The notes beneath the pieces were generated by a model. It was not told the origin of the DNA. It saw nothing but the letters and a program-made list of their open reading frames with translations, and made no database searches. From contig JAPZTL010000003.1 of the NCBI GenBank assembly GCA_027532825.1, positions 58,365-122,364 on the forward strand: a DNA stretch of 64,000 bases, read 5' to 3'. This document shows positions 29,036-38,039 of the stretch, piece by piece (positions within the stretch are counted from its first letter, which is position 1; each line of letters starts with the position of its first letter). Made by a program: the position numbers and the translations under genes. This DNA comes from Silanimonas sp021297925 (GTDB lineage Bacteria; Pseudomonadota; Gammaproteobacteria; Xanthomonadales; Xanthomonadaceae).

Positions 29036-29869
29036 TCAGCCGCGCAACCAAGGCGCGAAGCTGCGAGGCGTCTCCGACGGCGCGTCGATACCGTGCACAT
29101 GGCCATGGTCGAGGCCCGCGCGTGTTTCCGCCACGGCCAGGCCGGCCATCGCACCCACGCCCAAGGCCACCGGCAACGCCCGCAGGCGCCACCAGCGCCA
29201 GCCCCGGGCCGGATGGCGACGCAAGCCCGGCAACAGGGTGAACAGGGCGAGGTACAGGAACCCGCCCGCGGCCGCGGGCGCCAGCCATTGCAGAGCGGGC
29301 TGGGCGGCGGGACCCACGGTCAGGCCCACCAGCGCGCCAAGGAACACGGTCGACGCGCTGCCGAGGTTCGCACGGGCGGCGTCGCGGGGGCTGTAGCCGG
29401 CATCGACCAGGATCGCGTAGTCGCCCAGTTCCTGCGGAAGCTCGTGGGCGACGATCGCGATCACGGTGGCGATGCCCAGCACCGGCGAGGTGGCGAAGGC
29501 CAGCGCGATCAACAGGCCATCGCCGAGGTTGTGCACGGCGTCCCCGCCCAGCGACAGCGGCGCGGCGGGGCCTCGATGCCGCGCGACGGGCAGGAGACGC
29601 CCCAACGTGGCGAACAGGCCGAATCCCGATGCCGCCAGCAGCGCCGTCGGCGCGAGGCCGAGGTCGTCGACGGCATGCGGGAGCAGGTGCAGCACCGCAT
29701 CGCCGCAGAGCACGCCGATGGCGAGCGCCAGCAGCAGGGGAATCCAACGACGGAGGCGCTCCGCAGGACCTCGAAGCAGCACCGGACCCACCAACGCCAC
29801 CGACGCGACGAGCGCACAGGCGGACAGCGTCGCCGCCCACCACGCGAGGCCCTCGAGCCCGGCGCTCAT
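29036..29869 (-). CDS. ZIP-family metal transporter
   Basis: A 277-residue inner-membrane protein with about eight helices and the ZIP signature pairs HNLGDGLLIA and HELPQELGDYAILVDAGY on two adjacent helices, the usual metal path. It is expected to import zinc or another divalent metal. The ATG at 29869 overlaps the stop of the DUF1826 gene (ATGA), so the two are coupled. The region upstream of this operon carries a Zur-like operator, which supports zinc as substrate. The C-terminal tail has a short HGHVHG stretch. Confidence 0.88.
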   Translation of the reverse strand: MSAGLEGLAWWAATLSACALVASVALVGPVLLRGPAERLRRWIPLLLALAIGVLCGDAVLHLLPHAVDDLGLAPTALLAASGFGLFATLGRLLPVARHRGPAAPLSLGGDAVHNLGDGLLIALAFATSPVLGIATVIAIVAHELPQELGDYAILVDAGYSPRDAARANLGSASTVFLGALVGLTVGPAAQPALQWLAPAAAGGFLYLALFTLLPGLRRHPARGWRWWRLRALPVALGVGAMAGLAVAETRAGLDHGHVHGIDAPSETPRSFAPWLRG

Positions 29870-30522
29870 GCGTCGATCGCCACGAGCAGGCGCGGCCCGG
29901 ACACATCGACGGGCGGCGACCGATGGAACTGTGCGGGACCCGACCCTGTCGTGCCGCGCATCAGCAGCACCCAGCCCGGCTCGCATCGCCACACCGCGTC
30001 CGGGTCAAGCACATGGTCGTCGCTGCCGTCCGCCGGTCGACGGGCATCGACCGCCGAGGCCGGCAGGCATTCGGTCCCCGGCCCGGCATAGGTGCACAGC
30101 ATCCGGCTGCCCACGTGGTCGGCGTGGAAACGGCGACACCCGTCGTCGACGATCCGCTCGACACGCAGGCGCCTTGCGACGTCAGGCACCAGCACGGCAT
30201 GCAGGGCGAGCAGTTGCGCGAGATCCCGGGCGATGGCCACTGGCATCGCTTCGCCGTCGCTCTCGAGGATCGATTGGATCGCCGAGGCGGGCCGACGGTC
30301 GTCGACCGGAACGACCCGTCGGAACGCCGGCCCGTGCCGCCACGTCGCGGCGGCCTCGACGAGGTCCGTCGGGAGAGACCGACGCCACACCGACGCCGTA
30401 AGGGGTTCGGTCGAGAAACGCTTCAGCACCGACGCGCTGTCGCCGAACGCGACCTCGGGGCCGCGGCCTCCGTCAGGCGGCGTCACGGGCCGCCTGCTCG
30501 AACCAGCCGATGACGCGCGCAT
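29866..30522 (-). CDS. DUF1826 protein of the zinc operon
   Basis: A 218-residue protein of the DUF1826 family: RRFHADHVGSRMLCTYAGPGTECLP carries conserved His/Asp and Cys residues, and DAVWRCEPGWVLLMRGTTGSGPAQFHRSPP is the C-terminal block. The HxD and downstream His pattern resembles a metal-binding cupin-like active site, but no activity is known to me. DUF1826 genes are commonly found with CobW-type GTPases and zinc genes. The ATG start at 30522 overlaps the preceding small gene by 50 bases; a GTG at 30486 with AGCAGG in front would give an overlap of 14 and is a plausible alternative. Confidence 0.8.
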   Translation of the reverse strand: MRASSAGSSRRPVTPPDGGRGPEVAFGDSASVLKRFSTEPLTASVWRRSLPTDLVEAAATWRHGPAFRRVVPVDDRRPASAIQSILESDGEAMPVAIARDLAQLLALHAVLVPDVARRLRVERIVDDGCRRFHADHVGSRMLCTYAGPGTECLPASAVDARRPADGSDDHVLDPDAVWRCEPGWVLLMRGTTGSGPAQFHRSPPVDVSGPRLLVAIDA

Positions 30523-30679
30523 GGTGGTCGGGACCGTAGCGGCGCAGGAACTGCTGGGTGTGGTGCGAGGACGGATCGCGAAGGTCGGCGAGCCGCGCGG
30601 CGATGAACGCGGGCGTCAGAGGGAGGCCGCAGTCGCGCTCGATGCAGCGGCGCCAGTCGGCGTAGGTGGTCGGGATCAT
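30473..30679 (-). CDS. 68-residue conserved protein next to zigA
   Basis: A 68-residue protein starting MIPTTYADWRRCIERDCGLPLTP with a C-terminal block RVIGWFEQAARDAA. I recall small proteins with this start and end beside CobW-type zinc GTPases and DUF1826 genes in other proteobacteria; none has a known function. The single pair of cysteines (C12, C17) could take part in metal handling. It is the first gene after the Zur-like operator in the leftward operon, and its 3-prime end overlaps the DUF1826 start. Confidence 0.75.
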   Translation of the reverse strand: MIPTTYADWRRCIERDCGLPLTPAFIAARLADLRDPSSHHTQQFLRRYGPDHHARVIGWFEQAARDAA

Positions 30680-30740
30680 CGGTCGGTCCTGTTCGGGCGG
30701 CCCGGCGTTGGCGGGCCGGGTCAGCTCGGCGGGTGCTAGA

Positions 30741-30757
30741 ATGTAACTTTATAACAT
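30741..30757. promoter_or_regulatory. Zur-like operator 1
   Basis: ATGTAACTTTATAACAT lies in an A+T-rich patch of otherwise G+C-rich DNA, between the divergent small-protein/DUF1826/ZIP operon and the CobW-type GTPase gene. Read on the other strand its core is GTTATAAAGTTAC, close to the known gammaproteobacterial Zur core GTTATAATATAAC. All flanking genes are of zinc type, and a second related site is at 41160. Confidence 0.7.
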
Positions 30758-30774
30758 CGCATCAAGTAGCTGCC

Positions 30775-32049
30775 ATGGACCCCCGCCTCCCCGTCACCGT
30801 CCTCTCCGGCTTCCTCGGCGCCGGCAAGACCACCCTGCTCAACCACGTGCTCCGCAACCGCGAGGGCAAGCGCGTCGCCGTGATCGTCAACGACATGAGC
30901 GAGGTGAACATCGACGCCCAGCTGGTCCGCGACGGCGGCGCCGAGCTCTCGCGCACCGAGGAGAAGCTGGTCGAGTTCAGCAACGGCTGCATCTGCTGCA
31001 CGCTGCGCGACGACCTGCGCGACGAAGTGAAGCGCCTCGCCGCCGAGAACCGCTTCGACTACCTGCTGATCGAATCCACCGGCATCGGCGAACCGATGCC
31101 GGTCGCGGCCACCTTCGCGGTGCGCGGCGAAGACGGCTTCGCGCTCTCGGACGTGGCGCGCCTCGACACCATGGTGACCGTGGTCGACGCTGAGACCTTC
31201 ACCCGCGATTTCTGCTCGCCGGACCGCCTCGCCGACCGCGGCATGGTGGCCGGCCCCGACGACCAGCGCGGGCTCGTGAACCTGCTGGCCGAACAGGTCG
31301 AGTTCGCCGACGTCATCCTCGTCAACAAGACCGACCGCGCCGGCGCCGAGACGACGCAGCAGGTGAAGCAGGTGATCCGCGCCCTGAACCGCGACGCCGA
31401 GATCGTCGAGACCACGCACTCGGCCGTGGCCCTCGACCGCGTGCTCGGCACCGGCCGCTTCGACTTCGTGAAGGCCCAGCTGGCCCCCGGCTGGATGAAG
31501 GAGCTGCGCGGCGAACACACGCCGGAGACCGAAGAATACGGCATCACCAGCTTCGTCTACCGCGCGCGCCGGCCCTTCCACCCGCAGCGCTTCTTCCGCC
31601 TGATCAACGAAGGCCTCGGCGGCGTGATCCGCAGCAAGGGCTTCTTCTGGCTGGCGACAAGGATGGACTGGGTGGGCGAACTCTCCACCGTCGGCGGCGC
31701 CACCCAGCACGAAGCCGCGGGCTTCTGGTTCGCCGCGCGCGACCGCGTCGACCAGCGCCGCGTCGGCGAGCGCCTTCGCACCGGCGAGCGCGTCACCGCG
31801 CCGCTGCCGGAGGCACACCTCGTCCACGACGAAAACGAATACGCCGCGATGAAGCGGCTCTGGGACCCGGCCTGGGGCGACCGCCGCCAGGAACTCGCCG
31901 TGATCGGCGTGGGCCTCGACGAACAGCGTGTTCGCGAAGAACTCGACGGCTGCCTGCTTAACCCCCGCGAGATGCGCCTTGGACCCGCCGGCTGGCAGGG
32001 CCTGCCCGACCCCTTCCCGCGCTGGCGGATGGGCGGCGCGGAGGACTGA
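30775..32049 (+). CDS. CobW/COG0523 GTPase, ZigA-like zinc chaperone
   Basis: A 424-residue COG0523 P-loop GTPase. Walker A is GFLGAGKT (12-19), the metal-binding motif is GCICC (71-75), and G4 is VNKTD. The C-terminal CobW_C domain runs from about 270. Zinc-regulated COG0523 proteins deliver zinc to client enzymes under starvation. The Zur-like site 18-34 bases before the ATG and the neighbouring ZIP and DUF1826 genes support the zinc subgroup rather than cobalt or nitrile-hydratase chaperones. The ATG at 30775 was chosen because the hydrophobic strand before Walker A starts right after it and the longer frame would cross the operator. Confidence 0.9.
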   Translation: MDPRLPVTVLSGFLGAGKTTLLNHVLRNREGKRVAVIVNDMSEVNIDAQLVRDGGAELSRTEEKLVEFSNGCICCTLRDDLRDEVKRLAAENRFDYLLIESTGIGEPMPVAATFAVRGEDGFALSDVARLDTMVTVVDAETFTRDFCSPDRLADRGMVAGPDDQRGLVNLLAEQVEFADVILVNKTDRAGAETTQQVKQVIRALNRDAEIVETTHSAVALDRVLGTGRFDFVKAQLAPGWMKELRGEHTPETEEYGITSFVYRARRPFHPQRFFRLINEGLGGVIRSKGFFWLATRMDWVGELSTVGGATQHEAAGFWFAARDRVDQRRVGERLRTGERVTAPLPEAHLVHDENEYAAMKRLWDPAWGDRRQELAVIGVGLDEQRVREELDGCLLNPREMRLGPAGWQGLPDPFPRWRMGGAED

Positions 32050-32126
32050 GCGCGTCGCGCGTCGTCCGCTCCTCGCTCATCTGCTCTTCCTCCGCCTTCC
32101 TCTGCTTCTCATCGCTCTACCTCCCC
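32050..32126 (+). other. Pyrimidine-rich leader without ribosome site
   Basis: The 77 bases between the GTPase and the receptor gene consist almost only of C and T in the last 60 positions, with no purine-rich ribosome-binding sequence before the receptor ATG. Translation of the receptor may rely on ribosomal protein S1 binding to the pyrimidine run, on the preceding ribosomes, or on a regulator; this is an inference. Confidence 0.5.
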
Positions 32127-34142
32127 ATGCCGAACATGCCCACGCCCCGCCCCACCCTGCTCGCCGCCGCCCTCGCCTTTGCCCTGTCGTCGGCGGCCTT
32201 CGCCAATCCCGCCGACGAAGCCCGTCGCCTCGACACCGTCGTCGTGATCGGAGAAACCACGGCGACGCCCGAGCTCGACCTGCAGGGCTCGCTCGACGTC
32301 ATCGGGCGCAGCGAAATCGGCTACGAGAACGTCAACGACACCAGCGCGCTGTTCAACAAGATTCCGGGCCTGTACATCGCCCGCTACAACCAGGGCTTGG
32401 TGAACTCGGACATCGCCATCCGCGGCTTCTCCGGTGACGGCGAGACGCCGCACGTGAAGCTGCTGGTCGATGGCGTACCGATGAACCTGCACAACGGCTT
32501 CGGCGAGATGGACCAGCTGTTCCCGACGGGCATCGAGTCGATCACCGTGTTCAAGGGCACCAGTGATCCCACGGTGGGCCTGCTGGCCATCGCCGGCAAC
32601 GTGCGCATCCAGACCCGCGAGGACGTGGCGCGCGAACTGCGCCTGTCCTACGGCAGCTACGACGCCCGCGAACTGCAGGGCTACGCCGGCTTCGAGGACG
32701 GCCCGCTGACGCACAGCTACACCGTCGGATGGCGGCAGACGGAGGGCTACCGCGAGCGCATGGACCTCGACAAGCGCGCCTTCGGCGGCCGTTGGTCGCT
32801 GGCCATCAATGACGACACCACGCTGCGCGCCATCGTGCGCACGGCGAGCTACGACAGCGATTCGCCGGGCTACCTCACGCGTGCCGAATCGCGGGCGAAT
32901 CCGCGCCAGTCGGCGAGCTACGCCAATCAGGACGGCGGCGACAAGCAGGTACAGCACGGCAGCCTGCACTTCGACCAGCGCATCAACGACGCCTTGAGCT
33001 GGTCGGCAAAGGCCTACGTCAACCACTTCGAGCGCGAACGCTGGGTGCGCTTCTCCGCCGCGCAGGCGCTGCAGAACCGCTTCGATGACCAGGACCAGCA
33101 GGGCCTGCTCGTCTCGGCGCGCTGGGCCATCGACCCGAACTGGACGCTGGACGGCGGCGTGGACGCCGAAACGCAGGACGTGATCGAGCAGCGCTTCGGT
33201 ACCGTCGGCCAGCGCCGCGTCCGTGACAATGCGGCGGTGCTGCGCAACCGGGACTTCACCTTCAGCCATTGGGGCGCGTGGACGCGGCTCGGCTTCCGCG
33301 ACGAGGACCGCTGGGGCGCGAACGTGGCGCTGCGCGCCGACCGCATCGGCGGCGACTACCTGCAGTTCAACGCGGCGGGCGTGCCGTCGGCGCGCGACAT
33401 CCTCGACTTCGGCACGATCGTGCAGCCGAAGCTCAACGCCTTCGTGGCCTTGGGCGAGGACGCCCAGCTGTTCGCCAATGCCGGGCGCAGCTTCCAGCAC
33501 CCGCTGTTCGCCGATGCCTTTACCGCCGGCAACCGCCGGGCGCGCGATGTCTCGATCAACGACGGCTGGGAGATCGGCGGCACGTGGCAGCCGGCCACGG
33601 GCGCGCAGCTTCGCCTGTCCTACTGGGAGCAGACCGCGAAGGACGAATTCGTGGTCGTGGACGGCACGGCGCAGAACGTCGGCGAAACCTCGCGCAAGGG
33701 CTGGGACCTCGCCGCCGACTGGCGCATCGACGAGCGCTGGACGCTGTGGGGGAACCTCACCACCGTCGACAGCGCCATCGTGCGCCCGGCCTCGAACCGG
33801 CGGGCCTTCATCGGCAATGAACTGCGCGGCATCCCGGATCGCACCGCCTCGCTGGGCCTGAGCCTGCGTGCCACCGACACGCTGACGGCGCGCGTGCATC
33901 TCGACCACCAGGGCGACTATTTCGTCAACGAAGCCAACCTTGGCGGGCAGTTCGGCGGCTTCACTCTGCTGCACGCCAGCGTCGAGCAGCGTTTCGGCTG
34001 GGGCGTGCTGGCCCTGCAGGTGAACAACCTGACCGATCGCTTCCACGAGTACGTCTTCGACTTCAGCGAAGACGGAAGCAACACCATCCACTCGCCGGGC
34101 GACGGCCGCAACGCGACGCTGTCGGCGACCGTCGAGTTCTGA
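32127..34142 (+). CDS. TonB-dependent receptor, probable zinc uptake
   Basis: A 671-residue outer-membrane receptor. It has a signal peptide (about 1-26, ending AFA-N), TonB-box-like RRLDTVVVIGETTATPEL, a plug with IAIRGFSGDGETPHVKLLVDGVPMNL and ITVFKGTSDPTVGLLAIAGNV, and a barrel ending NATLSATVEF. It lies in the rightward unit behind the Zur-like operator and ZigA-like GTPase gene and directly before an ABC transporter (2 bases). That context suggests it brings zinc or a zinc chelate across the outer membrane. A second ATG lies 9 bases inside. Confidence 0.85.
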   Translation: MPNMPTPRPTLLAAALAFALSSAAFANPADEARRLDTVVVIGETTATPELDLQGSLDVIGRSEIGYENVNDTSALFNKIPGLYIARYNQGLVNSDIAIRGFSGDGETPHVKLLVDGVPMNLHNGFGEMDQLFPTGIESITVFKGTSDPTVGLLAIAGNVRIQTREDVARELRLSYGSYDARELQGYAGFEDGPLTHSYTVGWRQTEGYRERMDLDKRAFGGRWSLAINDDTTLRAIVRTASYDSDSPGYLTRAESRANPRQSASYANQDGGDKQVQHGSLHFDQRINDALSWSAKAYVNHFERERWVRFSAAQALQNRFDDQDQQGLLVSARWAIDPNWTLDGGVDAETQDVIEQRFGTVGQRRVRDNAAVLRNRDFTFSHWGAWTRLGFRDEDRWGANVALRADRIGGDYLQFNAAGVPSARDILDFGTIVQPKLNAFVALGEDAQLFANAGRSFQHPLFADAFTAGNRRARDVSINDGWEIGGTWQPATGAQLRLSYWEQTAKDEFVVVDGTAQNVGETSRKGWDLAADWRIDERWTLWGNLTTVDSAIVRPASNRRAFIGNELRGIPDRTASLGLSLRATDTLTARVHLDHQGDYFVNEANLGGQFGGFTLLHASVEQRFGWGVLALQVNNLTDRFHEYVFDFSEDGSNTIHSPGDGRNATLSATVEF

Positions 34143-34144
34143 GC

Positions 34145-34873
34145 ATGGCGACCGTCGACCACGCGCCACCGCCCCCGGCCGTCGACGTCCGCGACCTCGT
34201 CGCGGGCTACGGTGACACCCGGGTGCTCGACGGGGTCTCCCTGCACGTGGCGTCCGGCGAGCTGCTCGCGGTCCTGGGCGGCAACGGCGCGGGCAAGTCC
34301 ACGCTGCTGAAGGTGCTGCTCGGCCTGCTGCCAGTCGAGGACGGGCAGGTCCACGTGTTCGGCCTCGATCCCCGGGCCTCGTCGGCCGAGGTGCGCCGGC
34401 GGCTGGCCTTCGTGCCGGAGCAGGCGGCGGTCTATCCGCACCTCGACGCGATCGAGAACCTCGACTACCTGCTGGGACTGGCCGGCCATGCGCGCGACCG
34501 CGGGCGCATCGCGGACGCGCTCCACGCGGTGGGCCTCGCGGAGGCGGCGTGGCGCCGGGCCGCCGGCACCTACTCCAAGGGCATGCGCCAGAAGCTGCTG
34601 CTCGCGCTGGCCGATCTGCGCGGCAGCGACCTCGTGCTGCTGGACGAGCCGTCGTCGGGCCTCGACCCCGGCGCGACGGCGGAACTGGCGGACCGGCTGC
34701 GTCGATGGCGCGCCGCCGGGAAGGCCGTGTTGATGGTGAGCCACGACCTCGCGGCCGTCGGCGAGCTCGCCGACCGCTGGTTGTGGCTCGAGCGCGGCCG
34801 GGTTCTTCGCGAAGGCCGCGGCGAGTTGCCGGGGCCCAGCGCGTGGCGAGCGACGCCCGGGGCGGCGGCGTGA
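34145..34873 (+). CDS. ABC transporter ATP-binding protein
   Basis: A 242-residue ATPase with Walker A GGNGAGKSTLL (about 50-60), Q-loop in FVPEQAAVYPHL, signature YSKGMRQKL, Walker B LVLLDEPSSGLDPG and H-loop SHDL. It starts two bases after the receptor stop. Its own end forms a GTGA overlap with the first permease gene, so receptor, ATPase and two permeases appear to be one translationally coupled unit. The sequence is of the ABC-2 export-type class. Confidence 0.92.
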   Translation: MATVDHAPPPPAVDVRDLVAGYGDTRVLDGVSLHVASGELLAVLGGNGAGKSTLLKVLLGLLPVEDGQVHVFGLDPRASSAEVRRRLAFVPEQAAVYPHLDAIENLDYLLGLAGHARDRGRIADALHAVGLAEAAWRRAAGTYSKGMRQKLLLALADLRGSDLVLLDEPSSGLDPGATAELADRLRRWRAAGKAVLMVSHDLAAVGELADRWLWLERGRVLREGRGELPGPSAWRATPGAAA

Positions 34874-36288
34874 CCGGGATCCACGCGTTGTTCGGCGTGG
34901 CGGGGGCGGAGGTGCGTCGCGCGTGGCGCCATGGCGTGACGCGGACCGTGCTGGCCGCCGGGCTCGTGCTCAGCGCCGTGGTGGTCGTGGTCGGGAGCGT
35001 GCGGGAATCGGCGTGGGAATCGGCGCGAGACGCCCATGCGGCGACCGCCGACGCCCAGTGGCACGCCCAGCCCGACCGCCATCCGCACCGCGTCGTGCAT
35101 TTCGGCGACTTCGTGTTCAAGCCGCCGCAGCCCTTCGCCGTGATCGACTGGGGGGTCGAGGCGCATGCCGGACGGGCGGTGTTCCTCGAGGGGCACCGGC
35201 AGAATCCGGCCAACTTCGCGGAAGCCCGGGAGAGCGCCGGTCTGCTCGGGCTCGGCGCGCTCGACCCGGCGCGCTACGTCACCGTCGTGGTGCCGCTGTT
35301 GATGCTGTTCGCCGGCGCGGGCGCCGTGGCGTCGGAACGCCGCGACGGGACCTGGCTGCACCTCCAGCTGTCTGGCGTCGGTGCGACCCGGATCCTGTTC
35401 GGCAAGGCCCTCGCGACCTGGGGCCTCGGCCTCCTGCTCGCCGCCCCGGTGCTGCTCGCGGCCGTCGGCATTGGGCTTGGCAGCGGCGAGACCGGGCGTG
35501 GCCTCGCCCTGTCCGCGCTCTACGCCGGCCACCTGGCGATCGTCGCGCTCGCCGTGGTCGGGCTCTCGGCCCTCGCCCGCGAACCGGCGACGGCACTCCT
35601 GCTCGGGGTGATGGTCTGGTGCCTCGCTGTCCTGGTCGGACCGCGAGCGGCCGCGACCGCCGCCGCGCTCCGTCATCCCGCGCCCTCCCCGGTCGAACTG
35701 GACGTGGCCGTCGACCGGGCGTTGCGCGCGATCGGCGATGCCCACGATCCCGACGCGCCGCACTTCGCCCGATTCCGAGAGGAGACGCTGCGCCGCCATG
35801 GGGTCGACCGCGTCGAGGACCTGCCGCTGAACTGGGGCGGGCTCGTCATGCTCGAGGGCGAACGCCTCGGCGCCGCCGCGATCGCCACGCTGACCGGCCG
35901 CCAGTTCGACGCACAGCGCGCACAGGACGCCGCCATGGCCCGCTGGGGGATCGCCCTGCCCTCGCTCGCGGTGGAACGGCTGTCTCGGACCCTGGCCGGG
36001 ACCGACGGCGAGGCACATCGCCGCTTCCTGCGGGCCGCCGAACACCGGCGCTACATCATGGTCCAGCAACTGAACCGGCTCCACGCCGAGCGGATCCTGC
36101 TCGAGAACGACCGCGCACAGCGCCTCGACGCCTCGCACTGGGGGCGCATCGCCCGCGACGACGGGGCGCTCCGCCCAGGCTACACCGCCATCGCGCCGGG
36201 CCTCGTCGTGGCCCTCGTCCTGTGGCTGGGCGGAGGGGCGGCCGGGCTCGCGCTGGTGGGCCGGCGGCTGGAGCGGCGGCCATGCTGA
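34870..36288 (+). CDS. ABC-2 type permease (DUF3526-like), first of two
   Basis: A 472-residue membrane protein. One N-terminal helix (about 23-43) is followed by a soluble stretch of about 110 residues (FGDFVFKPPQPFAVIDWGVEAHAGRAVFLEGHRQNPANF), then four or five helices, a second large soluble region (about 265-430) and a last helix. This helix/soluble-loop layout is typical of DUF3526 ABC permeases. The GTG at 34870 overlaps the ATPase stop. The direction of transport is unknown; pairing with a TonB receptor in a zinc locus is the only hint. Confidence 0.8.
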   Translation: MTGIHALFGVAGAEVRRAWRHGVTRTVLAAGLVLSAVVVVVGSVRESAWESARDAHAATADAQWHAQPDRHPHRVVHFGDFVFKPPQPFAVIDWGVEAHAGRAVFLEGHRQNPANFAEARESAGLLGLGALDPARYVTVVVPLLMLFAGAGAVASERRDGTWLHLQLSGVGATRILFGKALATWGLGLLLAAPVLLAAVGIGLGSGETGRGLALSALYAGHLAIVALAVVGLSALAREPATALLLGVMVWCLAVLVGPRAAATAAALRHPAPSPVELDVAVDRALRAIGDAHDPDAPHFARFREETLRRHGVDRVEDLPLNWGGLVMLEGERLGAAAIATLTGRQFDAQRAQDAAMARWGIALPSLAVERLSRTLAGTDGEAHRRFLRAAEHRRYIMVQQLNRLHAERILLENDRAQRLDASHWGRIARDDGALRPGYTAIAPGLVVALVLWLGGGAAGLALVGRRLERRPC

Positions 36289-37640
36289 GGCTCGAACTGG
36301 CCCTGCTATGGCGCGAGCGACTCGCCCGCGCCGCCCTCGTCCTGCTCGTCGTGCTCGCGTCCGTCGCTTTGTGGAACGGGCATGTCGAGGACCGGGCGCT
36401 GCGTCTGCAGGTCGATCGCCTGCAGGCGCAACAGGCCACGGCCTCGGACGAGACGCTCGACCCGCTCGTGGACCCCGTGGATGCGGGCGCGCTCGGCTAC
36501 GCGATGGTCCACCTCGTGCCCCAGTCCCCGCCACCGCTGGCGTGGCTGCACCTGGGCGACGCGCTCTCCGAGCCGGTGGCGCTGCGCATCCGGCTGCTCG
36601 GGCTGGAGGGCCAGCGGCACGCGGGCGGCAACGCCGCGCCGGAGCGGGCTGCCGCCGGCAGCCTCGACTTCGCCTTCGTGGTCGTCGTGCTGATGCCGCT
36701 GGTCGCGCTGGTGCTCGTCGCGCCGCTCGCCAGCGCGGAGCGCGAAGCCGGGCGCGACGCGCTCCTCGCCAGCCTCGCGGTGCAGCCGCGGGTGCCTTGG
36801 AGCCGACGCGTCGCGCTGCGATGGGCCGCACTCGGCGCCGCCGTCCTCGTCCCCCTCGCCGTCGCTGCGATCACGACCGGGCGCCTGGATTCCGGCCTGT
36901 TCGGCATCGCCGCGGCCACCCTCCTGTACGCGGCGATCTGGTGCACCGCGGGCGCCGCGCTCGCCCTCCGGTGGCGGCAGCACGCGACGGACACCGTCGC
37001 GACCCGGCTTCTCGGCGGCTGGCTGGTGCTGGTCGTGGCCCTGCCCGCGCTCGCGGGGATGGTCCTCGACCGCACGCTCCCCGAAGTGCCGGGAAGCCGC
37101 ATCGCGCTCGAGCACCGCCTCGTCCTGAACGACGCGTGGGACCGTCCGAAGGAGGACACGCTCGCCGCGTTTGTCCGCTACCACCCGGAGTGGCGGGGAA
37201 CGGCGCCGATTCCCCCGACGCAGCGCTTCCACTGGAAGTGGTACTACGCCTTCCACCACCTCGCCGACCGCCACGTCGATCCGTGGCTGTCCGAGCGCGA
37301 GCACGCCCGGCAGGCGCGCGTGGACGCGAAGCGCGTCCTAGGCCTCGTGATGCCGACGGTGGCGATGCTAGACCTGCTGGACGGTCTCGCCGACCAAGGC
37401 CTCGAACGCGCCGAGGCGCGGGAGTCGGAGGTCCGGGACTTCCACGACCGCCTGCGAGCGTTCTTCTATCCCGCGCTGTTCGCCGATCGCCCGATGACGC
37501 GGGCCGATCTTGCGTCGCTGCCGGTGCCCGAACCCGCGGCCCCAGCGGCACGACGCCGGGACGTGGCGATCCTCTCCCTGGGGATCGCCCTGCTGCTGGG
37601 GATCGTGGCCCTGCGGCGCGAGGCGTCCCGCGCCGGGTGA
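36282..37640 (+). CDS. ABC-2 type permease (DUF3526-like), second of two
   Basis: A 452-residue membrane protein with the same layout as its neighbour: helix near 14-31, soluble segment with MVHLVPQSPPPLAWLHLGDAL, four helices from about 125 to 275, soluble segment (HPEWRGTAPIPPTQRFHWKWYYAFHHLADRHVDPWLSEREHARQ) and a last helix. Histidines and tryptophans are concentrated in the second loop. It overlaps the first permease gene by seven bases and ends four bases from the convergent small gene. Confidence 0.8.
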   Translation: MLRLELALLWRERLARAALVLLVVLASVALWNGHVEDRALRLQVDRLQAQQATASDETLDPLVDPVDAGALGYAMVHLVPQSPPPLAWLHLGDALSEPVALRIRLLGLEGQRHAGGNAAPERAAAGSLDFAFVVVVLMPLVALVLVAPLASAEREAGRDALLASLAVQPRVPWSRRVALRWAALGAAVLVPLAVAAITTGRLDSGLFGIAAATLLYAAIWCTAGAALALRWRQHATDTVATRLLGGWLVLVVALPALAGMVLDRTLPEVPGSRIALEHRLVLNDAWDRPKEDTLAAFVRYHPEWRGTAPIPPTQRFHWKWYYAFHHLADRHVDPWLSEREHARQARVDAKRVLGLVMPTVAMLDLLDGLADQGLERAEARESEVRDFHDRLRAFFYPALFADRPMTRADLASLPVPEPAAPAARRRDVAILSLGIALLLGIVALRREASRAG

Positions 37641-37644
37641 AGGA

Positions 37645-37995
37645 TCAATCGCCGCGGGGCGGCGGCGTCCCGGCGGCGCGATCGGGGGCCGTCCAGGTCG
37701 CGGGTGCCTCGCCCGGGGCGGTGGCCTTCGGCTTCGCCTTGGCCCAGGCCACGAAGCTGCGTCGCGGGCCGACCGGCGGCGTCGGCGATGCCGACACGGT
37801 CTTGGCCTCGGCGGGAGGCTCCGCCTCGGCGTCCGCGTCGTCGGCCATGCCGTTCAAGCTCTGGTAGCGATGCGCGCCGGCGAACAGCGCCGCGGTGGGG
37901 CCGTAGCCGTGGAACAGGCCATCGAGCTCGCACGCGGCAAGCCCGGGGGCGACGGGAGCGAGGAGGAGAGTGGCGAGGAGGAGACGGCGTCGCAT
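37645..37995 (-). CDS. Small exported protein ending the Zrg-like operon
   Basis: A 116-residue protein with a signal peptide ending in LAAC, possibly a lipoprotein (C24). The conserved-looking core ELDGLFHGYGPTAALFAGAHRYQSLNG precedes a Pro/Ala/Lys-rich tail. I do not recognise a family with known function. It is the last gene of the leftward operon that begins with the His-rich DUF2796 gene, 44 bases after the DUF3299 gene, so it probably belongs to the same zinc system. Confidence 0.65.
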   Translation of the reverse strand: MRRRLLLATLLLAPVAPGLAACELDGLFHGYGPTAALFAGAHRYQSLNGMADDADAEAEPPAEAKTVSASPTPPVGPRRSFVAWAKAKPKATAPGEAPATWTAPDRAAGTPPPRGD

Positions 37996-38039
37996 GGCGT
38001 CAGTGTGCGGGCACGGCGCGGGCGCGGCGTGAAGCCGGC

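Noticed and set aside
32109..35213. Open frame of about 1030 codons opposite the zinc receptor and ABC genes
   Set aside because: Crosses several real plus-strand genes and shows no domain.
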